Of a stretch of DNA of 64,000 nt, positions 21,825 to 30,685 are shown in pieces; positions within the stretch are counted from its first letter, which is position 1, and each line of letters opens with the position of its first letter. The translations under genes and the position numbers were made by a program. The stretch is from Chrysemys picta bellii (Eukaryota; Chordata; Testudines; Emydidae): assembly GCF_011386835.1 (NCBI RefSeq), contig NC_088796.1, positions 32,009,011 to 32,073,010 on the forward strand. Direction: 5' to 3'. The notes beneath the pieces are model-generated. The model worked only from the letters and a program-made list of their open reading frames with translations, had not been told where the DNA came from and made no database searches.

Positions 21825-23810
21825 ATGGAGTCCCAGGATCGCAAAAGAGCTCCAGCATGGACCGAACGTGAGGTACGGGATCTGCTCCCATATGGGGAGA
21901 TGAATCAGTGCTAGCTGAACTCCGTAGCAGTAAACGAAATGGCAAAATATTAGAAAAGGTCTCCAAGGCCATGAAGGACAGAGGCCATAACAGGGACGCA
22001 CAGCAGTGCCGCATGAAAATTAAGGAGCTAAGGCAAGCCTACCACAAAGCCAGAGAGGCAAACGGAAGGTCCGGGGCAGAGCCGCAAACATGCCGCTTCT
22101 ACGCGGAGCTGCATGCCATGCTAGGTGGTGCAGCCACCACTACCCCAACCGTGTGCTATGACTCCGTCACTGGAGAAACACACAGGGAAGAGGGTTCGGG
22201 GTATGAGGAAGAGGAGGATGAAGATAACGTAGATAGCTCACAGCAGCAAGGAAGCGGAGAAACCGGTTTCCCCAACAGCCAGGATATGTTTATCACCCTG
22301 GACCTGGAGCCAGTAACCCCCAAACTCACCCAAGGCATGCTCCCAGACCCTGAGGGCACACCAGGGACCTCTGGTGAGTGTACCTTTGTAAATATTACGC
22401 ATGGTTTAAAAGCAAGCATGTTTAATGATTAATGATTAATTTGCCCTGGCAATCGTGGCCAGTACAGCTACTGGAAAAGTCTGTTAAGGTGTATGGGGAT
22501 GGAGCGGAAATCCTCTAGGGACATCTCCAGAAAGCTCTCCTTCATGTACTCCCAATGCCTTTGCAAAAGGTTTCTGGGGAGGGCTGCCTTATCCCGTCCG
22601 CCATGGTAGGACACTTTACCATGCCAGGCCAGGTGCACGTAGTCTGGAATCATTGCATAACAAAGCATGGCAGCGTATGGTCCCGGTGTTTGCTGGCATG
22701 CAGACAACATCCATTCCTTATCGCTCTTTGTTATCCTCAGGAGAGTGATATTATTCATGGTCACCTGGTTGAAATGGGGTGATTTTATTAAGGGGACATT
22801 CAGAGGTGACCGTTCCTGCTCGGCTGAACAGAAATGTTCCCCGCTGTTAGCCACGCGGTGTGGGGGAGGGGTGAAGTGATCATCCCCGATAATTGGGTGT
22901 GTGTGGGGGGAGGGAGGTTAGTTGGGTTTGTGCTGCATGTTAACCCGGGAACCGCAGCCCCTCCTTTTACATTGCAAACCCATTTGAAATGGCCAACCCA
23001 ATGGGTGCTTGGTATGGGAAATGAGGGCGCTACTGTTTGAAACCATTCCCACATGTTAAGAAGGTTAAAAAAGCCAAAAGACTGTGGCTTACCATGGCTG
23101 CCTGCAAGCCGAAATCTGTTGCCTGGCACTGCGTGAGTGATCTCTCACACCAAACCGGCAGGCCCTCAATATAAGAGGAAAAATGCAACCTTGTAACGAA
23201 AGCACATGTGCTGTGTAATGTGAACAGCAAAATTTAACGTGAAAAAGTGTACTCATTGTTCTCTAAAATGTGTCTTTTTTAACCACCTCTCCCTTCTCCT
23301 CCACCAGCTGCAAATGTTTCTCCTTCACAGAGGCTAGTGAAGATTAGAAGGAGAAAATGGCAGACTCGGGATGACATGTTCACAGAGCTCCAGATGTCCT
23401 CCCACGCTGAAAGAGCACAGCAGAATGTGTGAAAGCAGTCAATGTCAGACTACAGAAAAGCACAGTATGAACGAGAGGAGAGGTGGCGGGTTGAATCGCG
23501 GGATGAACAGAGCCAGTGGCGGGCTGAAGATGAAAGGTGGCGTCAGCTTGCAGACAGAAGGCAAGAGTCGATGCTCCGGCTGCTGGAGCATCAAACTGAT
23601 ATGCTCCAGCGTATGGTTGAGCTGCAGGAAAGGCAGCAGGAGCAGAGACTGCCGCTACAGCCCCTGTGTAACCAACAGCCCTCCTCCCCAAGTTCCATAG
23701 CCTCCTCACCCAGATGCCCACCCAGACGGTGGGGGGGCCTCCGGCCACCCAGTCACTCCACCCTAGATGATTGCCCAAGCATCAGAAGGCTGGCCTTCAA
23801 TAAGAGTTAA
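21825..23810 (+). pseudogene. Harbinger Myb/SANT-like DNA-binding protein, two exons, broken
   Basis: In active elements this protein binds transposon DNA and helps bring the transposase to the ends. Exon 1 runs from ATG 21825 (an in-frame ATG precedes it at 21822) to 22373, followed by GTGAGTG. Exon 2 begins at 23308 after a CCACCAG acceptor and ends with TAA at 23808-23810. Exon 1 shows the trihelix/Myb-like fold: KRAPAWTEREVRDLL, then AELRSSKRN, DRGHNRDAQQCRMKIKEL and TCRFYAELHAMLGG. An acidic linker follows. Exon 2 encodes RLVKIRRRK and a glutamine/arginine-rich coiled coil (QESMLRLLEHQTDMLQRM). Lesions: a 1-nt deletion near 21883-21886 shifts the frame early in the Myb domain, and TGA at 23430-23432 probably replaces a tryptophan codon. 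No intact protein can be made. Confidence 0.85.
22468..22854 (-). CDS. Antisense ORF inside the Myb-gene intron, 128 codons, function unknown
   Basis: The frame is open for 128 codons on the strand opposite the host gene, entirely within its 934-bp intron (22374-23307), and ends LNRLFQ then TAG. I see MSLEDFRSIPIHLNRLFQ at the C-terminus and PGPYAAMLCYAMIPDYVHL in the middle. There is no domain I recognise. It is notable that it stays open while both known genes of this element are broken. I recall the same nucleotide stretch in related turtle Harbinger copies, so it may be a conserved part of the family, either a small third gene or a structured non-coding region. It could also be a chance ORF. 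Confidence 0.35.
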   Translation of the reverse strand: MANSGEHFCSAEQERSPLNVPLIKSPHFNQVTMNNITLLRITKSDKEWMLSACQQTPGPYAAMLCYAMIPDYVHLAWHGKVSYHGGRDKAALPRNLLQRHWEYMKESFLEMSLEDFRSIPIHLNRLFQ

Positions 23811-24055
23811 AGTTTTAAACTGCAGTGTGTCCTTTTCCTTCCCTCCTCCCCCACCCATCCCGGGCTACCTTGGCAATTATCCCCCTAGTTGTGTGATGAA
23901 TTAATAAGGAATGCGTGAATGTGAAGTAACAATGACTTTATTGCCTCTGCAAGCGGTGCTCGAAGGGGGAGGGGAGGGCGGGGTGGTTGGTTTACAGGGA
24001 AGTAGAGTGAACGGGGTGGGGCAGAGGGTTCATCAAGGAGAAACAAACAGAAGTT
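23811..24055. other. Convergent 3' region between the two Harbinger genes
   Basis: The Myb gene ends at 23810 on the plus strand, and the original transposase stop is at 24056-24058 on the minus strand, so the genes converge over about 245 bp. The region has C-rich and G-rich tracts (CCTCCTCCCCCACCCATCCC near 23842, GGGGGAGGGGAGGGCGGGG near 23964). No canonical AATAAA was noted on either strand. Confidence 0.5.
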
Positions 24056-25355
24056 TCACACCGTAGCCTGGCCAGTCACAAAACTCGTTTTCAAAGCTTC
24101 TCTGATGCGCACCGCACCCTACTGTGCTCTTCTAACCGCCCTGGTGTCTGGCTGCGTGTAATCAGCGGCCAGGCGATGTGCCTCAACCTCCCACCCCGCC
24201 ATAAATGTCTCCCCCTTACTCTCACAGATATTGTGGAGCGCACAGCAAGCAGCAATAACAATGGGGATATTCTTTTTGCTGAGGTCTGAGCGAGTCAGTA
24301 AACTGCGCCAGCGCACTTTTAAACATCCAAATGCACATTCCACCACCATTCGGCACTTGCTCAGCCTGTAGTTGAACAGCTCCTGACTACTGTCCAGGCT
24401 GCCTGTGTATGGTTTCATGAGCCATGGCATTAAGGGGTAGGCTGGGTCCCCAAGGATAACTATAGGCATTTCAACATCCCCAACGGTTATTTTCTGGTCC
24501 GGGAAGAAAGTCCCTTCCTGAGCTTTCGAAACAGACCAGAGTACCTGAAGATGCGAGCATCATGTACCTTTCCCGGCCATCCCACGTTGATGTTGGTGAA
24601 ACGCCCCTTGTGATCCACCAGGGCTTGCAGCAGCATTGAAAAGTACCCCTTGCGGTTTATGTACTCAGTGGCTTGGTGCTCCGGTGCCAAGATAGGGATA
24701 TGGGTTCCATCTATCGCCCCACCACAGTTTGGGAATCCCATTGCAGCAAAGCCATCCACTATGGCCTGCACGTTTCCCAGAGTCACTACCCTTGATATCA
24801 CCAGGTCTTTCATTGCCCTGACAACTTGGATCACAGCAGCCCCCACAGTAGATTTGCCCACTCCAAATTGATTCCCGACTGACCGGTAGCTGTCTGGCAT
24901 TGCAAGCTTCCACAGGGCTATCGCCACTCGCTTCTCAACTTGAGGGCTGCTCTCATCCTGGTATTCTGGCACTTCAGGGCAGGGGAAAGCAAGTCACAAA
25001 GTTCCATGAAAGTGCCCTTACGCATGCAAAAGTTTTGCAGCCACTGGGAATCGTCCCACACCTGCAGCACGATGCGGTCCCACCAGTCTGTGCTTATTTC
25101 CCTGGCCCAGAATCGGCGTTCCACGGCATGAACCTGCCCCAGTAACACCATGATTTGCACATTGATGGGGCCTGTACTTTGTGAGAGGTCTATGTCCATA
25201 TCAATTTCCTCATCACTCTCGTCGCCACGCTACAATCGCCTCCTCAGCTGGTCCTGGTTTTGCTTTGGCATGTCCTGGCTCTGCATATACTCCAGGACAA
25301 TGCACGTGGTGTTCGTAGTGCTCATAATTGCCGCGGTGATCTGAGCGGGCTCCAT
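24056..25355 (-). pseudogene. Harbinger DDE transposase (HARBI1-like), broken
   Basis: A nuclease of the PIF/Harbinger type that cuts and joins transposon ends. Reading begins at ATG 25355-25353 (MEPAQITAAIMSTTN). Catalytic residues are visible: the first D in GAIDGTHIPI (24709-24711), the second D in KVHDARIF (24559-24561), and E in VVECAFGCLKVRWR (24338-24340). The helix-turn-helix-like SVGNQFGVGKSTVG precedes them. Lesions: TAG at 25230-25232, a 1-nt indel near 24930-24935, a 1-nt deletion near 24510-24520, and TAG at 24119-24121 followed by 20 more in-frame codons to TGA at 24056-24058. The triad is intact but the chain is cut four times, so the gene is dead. Confidence 0.88.
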
Positions 25356-25420
25356 GATCCCAGTGCTAGCTATGGCGCCTGGTCTGAAAAAAGGCGTGAA
25401 ACTAGTATCTGACGGCTGGA

Positions 25421-25440
25421 GGGAGGGAGGGAGGGAGGGG
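25421..25440 (+). promoter_or_regulatory. G-quadruplex-capable GGGA repeat upstream of the transposase start
   Basis: There are five runs of three or more G separated by single A (421-423, 425-427, 429-431, 433-435 and 437-440 of 25 kb). They lie about 65 bp upstream of the transposase ATG, with the G-rich strand being the template strand for that gene. Single-base loops favour a stable parallel quadruplex. Length variation in this microsatellite is expected. A role in promoter function is inference. Confidence 0.4.
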
Positions 25441-25686
25441 CGAGTGACGACATGGCATACAGGTACAGGGAATTTAAGACAACAAAGGTGGCTGTGCATC
25501 AGGGAGAAACACAAACAACTGTCACACAGAATGGCCCCCCCATAGATTGAACTCAATACCCTGGGTTTAACAGGCCGTTGATTTCACAGAGGGAGGGGGA
25601 AGCAAATGAATACAGAACAAATCTATGTTTTATATCTTAAGCTGGCAGACGACGGTGCAGCATGACTGATAGCCCTCGGCAACTTC

Positions 25687-25728
25687 TGGGTGCTTGGCAG
25701 AAAATACTGGGCGCTTGGCAGAAAATAG
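25687..25728 (+). repeat. 21-bp tandem duplication
   Basis: Two copies of a unit containing GCTTGGCAGAAAATA lie head to tail (25687-25707 and 25708-25728), differing in one internal base (T/C) and the last base. It lies in the promoter-proximal region of the transposase. Confidence 0.8.
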
Positions 25729-25800
25729 CATACTACGACTGATAGCCATCATCGTCGAGACTGCCCAGGTGCCCATGATTGACAGCCACTGCAGTACGAT

Positions 25801-26045
25801 GATGACGGATACCAGTCGTAATATACCATCTTCTTCCAAAAGGCAAGGGATTGCTGTTGTGTGCAATGCAGCCCCACGTCTGCCAGCCCCACGTCTGCCA
25901 GCACCCAGATCGCCGATGAAGGCTACCAGTCATACTGCACCGTCTACTACCAAAAGGCAATTAGCTGCTGCTGTATAGCAATGCAGTACCACGTCTGCCG
26001 GCACCCAGAGGACATATGGTGACGGTGAGCTGAGCTGAGCTGAGC
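25801..26045. repeat. Imperfect direct repeats of about 100 bp plus (TGAGC)4 upstream of the transposase
   Basis: Unit 1 (25801-25909) and unit 2 (25915-26009) share ACCAGTC, ACCAAAAGGCAA or its variant, TGCTGCTGT, CAATGCAG and CCACGTCTGCC in the same order. A short inner duplication (CCCCACGTCTGCCAG twice) lies at 25872-25901. A perfect (TGAGC)4 is at 26026-26045. GAGCGGGCTCCATG occurs both here (26042) and around the transposase start (25344), suggesting that the region duplicated its own 5' part. Minus-strand ORFs over 25630-26188 are readings of these repeats. Confidence 0.6.
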
Positions 26046-26176
26046 GGGCTCCATGCTTGGCGTGGTATGTTGTCTGCATAGGTAACCCAGGTAAAAGGCG
26101 CGAATCGATTGTCTGCCGTTGCTCTGACGGAGGGGGAGGTGCCTGACAACATGTACCCAGCACCCCAGCATTTATT

Positions 26177-26448
26177 TGATAAATACAAACAAGATAATTT
26201 TACAAGAATAAATATACAAAATTTTAACTTCCATAGAGTAGGTGGCTGTCTAGTTAACCCACTGCACAGTTAAGTGGCAAATTTAATAAGCAATTGCCCT
26301 ATCTTTGTTAACCCTTTTGCATCAGGACCTGGGTTTCCCTGAATCTGTCTACAGATTCAAAATGCTCATGAACATCAATTCTAAAATACACTTCTCACTT
26401 TCCCCTGGCCCATCTAAAGTGCAGAAATATGACCAGAGTACTTCAAGC
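26177..26448 (+). repeat. 272-bp block inside the transposon, copy A
   Basis: Identical base for base to 30414-30685 at a constant offset of 4237, except G at 26333 against A at 30570. It sits between the transposase upstream region and the 3' terminal region, and it contains no Harbinger-like words. It has no target duplication or terminal repeats of its own. I take it to be captured local DNA (see findings). Confidence 0.9.
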
Positions 26449-26710
26449 GACACTGTTTTGCATCATTCAGGCATTGGGATCTCAACCCAGAATTCCAATG
26501 GGCGGCTGAGACTGCAGGAACTGTGGGATAGCTACCCATAGTGCAACGCTCCGGAAGTCGACGCTAGCCTCGGTACTGTGGACGCGGTCCGCCGACTTAA
26601 TGCACTCAGAGCATTTTATGTGGGGACACACACAATCGGCTGTATACAACCGATTTCTATAAAACCGGCTTCTATAAATTCGACCTAATTTCGTAGTGGA
26701 CATACCCTTA

Positions 26711-27701
26711 GAGTTCCTAAAAGATTAGGTTTAATTCACCTAAGTCTCAGTTAGTCCTTGCTCACCAAATCTATACAGTTTGCTGAGTCTAAAACAACCT
26801 CTTCCCTCCACTTGCTTATAGGAATATTCAGTTGGAATCCGTGCAGACTCTTCCTCTGCTGAAATCACTGTTAACTGATTAACCACTCACTCAGTTAAGT
26901 GTATCCATTTTAAAGAAAAGCCTGCTGCAAAATGCTTTCAAGTTAGGGACAACAGCTTACTTTCTGCTTCTGGGCTCAGTGTCTCCCAACTCACAAAGGA
27001 CACATGGCCCTTTGTAAAGCAGCTGCCCTGACTGCTTGCTTGCCCTCATGGAGTCTGACCCCAGCAATAGGGAACCTATTGGAGCAGACCCCAAACTACC
27101 ACACCCAATTCCAGAAGCTTCTGGATGTGGAGTGCTAAATCTGCTTAGCAAAAATGACCTAGACACAACTCATTCCTATCTCCCGCCAATGGGTCTCTTA
27201 AAGAGATATCTCCCTATTAGGCACATGGGTTACATCTAACCACATTTATTTATTCTGTTTCAGTTAATTAGAGATTTAGATTCAGGAAATTACTGTTGAA
27301 GATACTCCATATCCCATCTATGTGTCTGACTGGAATCAGCAAGTACTTTCACACACAAAAATATAACTGCATTAGGATATGAAAACAAACAAACAACACA
27401 GCTCCCACACACTCACCCTTAAAAATCCCCATCAGAAACAAACTATAATTTAAACTACATTTTTAATGCTATAAGGCCAGATTCTATGGACCCTTTACTC
27501 TGCTATGAGATGTAAGGGACTGAATATCTCCTAGAGAATTTCCCCTAGTACACAGACAGATTTGGACCAAGTTACGCAGCCCTACTGCACCCACTTCCAC
27601 ACCCCTGGTGCAGAAACATGCTGGAGATGGGGGTTAGGGAGGCAGTCAGTGGCTGGAGTAGCCCACAGGGAGCTGTGCAAGAATCTTGTGAGTTAGGATC
27701 T
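26711..27701. other. Intergenic, no gene seen
   Basis: Mixed AT-rich DNA with no recognised repeat ends. The two opposite ORFs at 26957-27239 have no support. Confidence 0.35.
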
Positions 27702-27709
27702 CTCTAGAG

Positions 27710-28041
27710 CATTGCTTCTCAAAGTCGGGCCGCCGCTTGTTCAGGGAAAGCCCCTGGCGGTCCGGGCCGATTTGTTTACCTGCCACGTCCGCAGGTTTGG
27801 CCGATGGCGGCTCCTACTGGCCGCGGTTCGCCACTCTAGGCCAATGGGGGCTGTGGGAAGGGCAGCCATCTCATCCCTTGGCCCGCACCGCTTCCCGCAG
27901 CCCCCATTGGCCTGGGACGGTGAACCGCGGCCAGTGGGAGCCGCCATCGGCCAAACCTGTGGATGCGGCAGATAAACAAACCGGCCCGGACCGCCAGGGG
28001 CTTTCCCTGAACAAGCGGTGGACCGACTTTGAGAAGCATTG
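27710..28041. mobile_element. GC-rich hAT-type MITE, near-complete hairpin
   Basis: It is flanked by a perfect 8-bp duplication CTCTAGAG (27702-27709, 28042-28049). The ends are CATTGCTTCTCAAAGTCGG and, read inward from the right, CAATGCTTCTCAAAGTCGG. Inverted homology continues through most of the 332 bp: CAGGGAAAGCCCCTGGCGG with CCGCCAGGGGCTTTCCCTG, and GGCCAATGGGGGCTG with CAGCCCCCATTGGCC. The central loop is near 27870-27890. The ORFs read through it on both strands are mirror images of one another because of the palindrome. Confidence 0.88.
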
Positions 28042-28249
28042 CTCTAGAGGCTGCTCTCTTATGCTACTGGCCTCTAAATTCTGCTGATCAGCCTAAAATC
28101 TGAGAGTGCAATGGTAGTAATGAGCCATCATTGCCTCTGTGTTATGCCTTCTCAGTGGGCACAGTAAAAAACAAGGTCCATGATCTCCGTGCCTAGTATT
28201 TCTACCTGGTGCCTAATGACAGCATAATAATTTTGCATGGTACTAGAGC

Positions 28250-28650
28250 TGGGCAATTTTTTACCAGTAGAGTGCATTAGCTGAAAAATGCATTTTTCAG
28301 TCAACCAAAATAATTTGCAAATGTGTGTTGAATTTGGCGAATAGTTTTGGTCAAATAAAAAGTGTAAAAGTAAAACCAGTTCATTTTGACATTTTCTAAA
28401 CAAAACATTTTGACCTTCTATCTCAAAACAACATGTCATTTAGAAATTTAACTAGTTATGTTAAAAACATTTAAAAGGGTAAGAAAACCACCTTAAAATA
28501 TAACAAAATGAAATGAAAAACTAAAAAAAAGAGTTTCAGTTTTGTTCAGCCTTGAATTTTTTTTTCCGCACATTTTTCAGTTCAGCCACCAAACTGAAAA
28601 ATCAATTATTCACTTAACTTGATTTTTGGTAAAAGCACCCTAATTGATAG
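28250..28650. repeat. AT-rich inverted-repeat family member
   Basis: It begins TACTAGAGCTGGGCAATTTT and closes with ATTATTCACTTAACTTGATT. The interior has TTTTTCAGTC, TTTTGACATTTTC and CTGAAAAATC words in both orientations. Same family as 1960-2335 and 12418-13360, here without the tRNA-like array. Confidence 0.45.
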
Positions 28651-30413
28651 ATTTCAGCACAGTTGAATGTACACACAAAACAATCCAAAAGGTTAACAAA
28701 AGGTCCAACTAAAAAGTCCCAACAAACACAATGTTCTTTCACCCTTTGCAGGTTTCTCTTCAGTTCACCCTCTTGGCCCTGGTCTCAGCCCCTGCTGGGC
28801 TCTATTTCTTGCAGCCTTCTCTGCTCTGGTATAGAGCACTCAGCCCCCATGCTTGTTCTCATGCAAGTCCTAGCTCAGGGGTTTCCACATCAACCAGCCT
28901 GTGACAGCATCCCACTAAACTGCCTCATGGCCGGTTTTCAAAAGCTATCATGGATCCTCTTTACAGCACATGTAGTGAGAGCTAAATGTTCATCCTGGCC
29001 TACATTTCATGAAAAAAAGATTAGGAGGAAATGGCACTGTCACCAAGGTATCTATGGGCGTCCTTCCTGGAAAATATGGGAGTTTGACTTTTTCTTCCAC
29101 AATTTCCCTCTGCTCCTGGAAGGCCTTTAAAACCTCTCAGAAGCCACTGCTTCTTAGAGGTGTACCAGGCACTATGGGATAGGTACCCAGAGATCAGTGA
29201 CAGCAGAGTAGTGCTGTGCTAGAGTGGACATAGTGTAAAATGACATATATTTGTATCCAAAACAGCAAGTATTACTATATGCACATCCATCTTTTAGACT
29301 TACATCACTGCCATACCACCAGTCCATTGAGCAGTGGCTCAATTCCCTAGTGAAATTAATAAGAAATCTTAGGCACATAAATACCTTTGAGGATATGTCT
29401 GGCTGTCAGTTTCTCTTAATACAACATCATTCATACTGGCTACAGTATTCACAGTGTCAAGATTTGAAAGTCTTCAGTACAGGAAACCCATCATTGTATA
29501 GTTTAATTTCATGACATTCTTAGGAGCTGGAAAGAGCTTTACACATGTTTGTTGAGATATATTTAGATAATTTTCTAACACTAAATCTTTTGAGTATTTT
29601 GAGGGGATGATAGAATATGGCTAGTACTAATGAATGCTTCTAAAGTGTCTTTGCAATAACCAATAGATAGCTTTAATATAACTGTTCCTTCCTCCAAAGT
29701 CCTATGTAAATGCTAAAATTTGAATAAGTTTTTTGTTTTTTCTGACAATTAGGATTTTGGGGGGCAAGAAGAAGAGCAAAATCTGACAGAGAATGTACAC
29801 CTTTTGTTGAAATAATCCAAATACCAGATTTTATTTGCCCGTGAAGGTTGTTCTTTTTAGAAAGCTTTGGAAGTATAAATGGAGAAAAGAAGACTCAAAT
29901 GAGCTTGAAGTTTGATTTGCATCTTAAGAACAAAGAAACAAATGAAAATGTGACTATTGTCTTTATCTTCACTGTTATTGTATGCAGTATCCTTCTATAA
30001 TCTTTTCTTGTAATGATACTTAATAGCTGCCTTTGAGATATTAATGGAAATTGTCACAGACAAGGGAGATATTACTGCATCTAATGAACCAAAGTAGAAC
30101 TAAAAGGGGGGTGGGGAGGAACAATAAGTAAAATCTGAACAAATAAAATAATTTAACTTGTTTCTAAAATTTAACCCTATATATGGTTAAGTGTCATTAA
30201 ATCAAAATAGGTGAATGCAGTTGCCAGTTACTATTCATAAATGCACTTATAGCATTTTCAATATGCCAAAGAATATAATATATATGATATATTAGCCCCT
30301 ACTTTTCTCAAAGTAAATTAAATGTGATGATGACAATGTATAATGTACTCAGGGGTTCACTGCTTGTATAGGCTGAGTGCCAGCTGACAGAAGGCTTCAG
30401 ATCATTTGTATCA
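28651..30413. other. Intergenic, no gene seen
   Basis: The 155-codon reading at 28663-29130 has no motif, conserved-looking block or gene context. No terminal repeats were identified. Confidence 0.35.
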
Positions 30414-30685
30414 TGATAAATACAAACAAGATAATTTTACAAGAATAAATATACAAAATTTTAACTTCCATAGAGTAGGTGGCTGTCTAGTTAACCCACT
30501 GCACAGTTAAGTGGCAAATTTAATAAGCAATTGCCCTATCTTTGTTAACCCTTTTGCATCAGGACCTGGATTTCCCTGAATCTGTCTACAGATTCAAAAT
30601 GCTCATGAACATCAATTCTAAAATACACTTCTCACTTTCCCCTGGCCCATCTAAAGTGCAGAAATATGACCAGAGTACTTCAAGC
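30414..30685 (+). repeat. 272-bp block, copy B (outside the transposon)
   Basis: It matches 26177-26448 with one substitution and no gaps, in the same orientation. The flanks differ completely on both sides (GTATCA before, ATCAGTATC after). It is surrounded by ordinary AT-rich DNA and shows no transposon hallmarks, so it is the more likely original location. Confidence 0.9.

Larger units (their letters stand above)
21445..26707. mobile_element. PIF/Harbinger DNA transposon, two-gene, inactive
   Basis: It is flanked by direct TTA (21442-21444, 26708-26710). The terminal inverted repeats are GGCCTGGTCTACACTACG at the left and GGGTATGTCCACTACGAAAT read inward from the right. Length is 5263 bp, or about 4.99 kb without the 272-bp block at 26177-26448. 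Subterminal regions share GGGAGCTATCCCACAGTGC-like words in opposite orientation. It carries a plus-strand Myb/SANT-like gene and a minus-strand DDE transposase, the two-protein plan of this superfamily. Both genes are broken. Its termini resemble those of the non-autonomous copies at 7964, 13898 and 34450, which this kind of element would have mobilised. Confidence 0.9.

Noticed and set aside
25801..26045. CRISPR-like array
   Set aside because: Only two imperfect units of about 100 bp with no spacer regularity, inside a eukaryotic transposon.
25630..26188. Several minus-strand ORFs upstream of the transposase
   Set aside because: They read through direct repeats and do not resemble the transposase or Myb protein families.
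27712..28087. ORFs of 68-116 codons on both strands
   Set aside because: They lie in a palindromic MITE. The readings on the two strands are mirror copies of each other.
28663..29130. 155-codon plus-strand ORF
   Set aside because: Composition is that of random sequence (Ser/Phe/Trp-rich), with no domain and no splice or promoter context.
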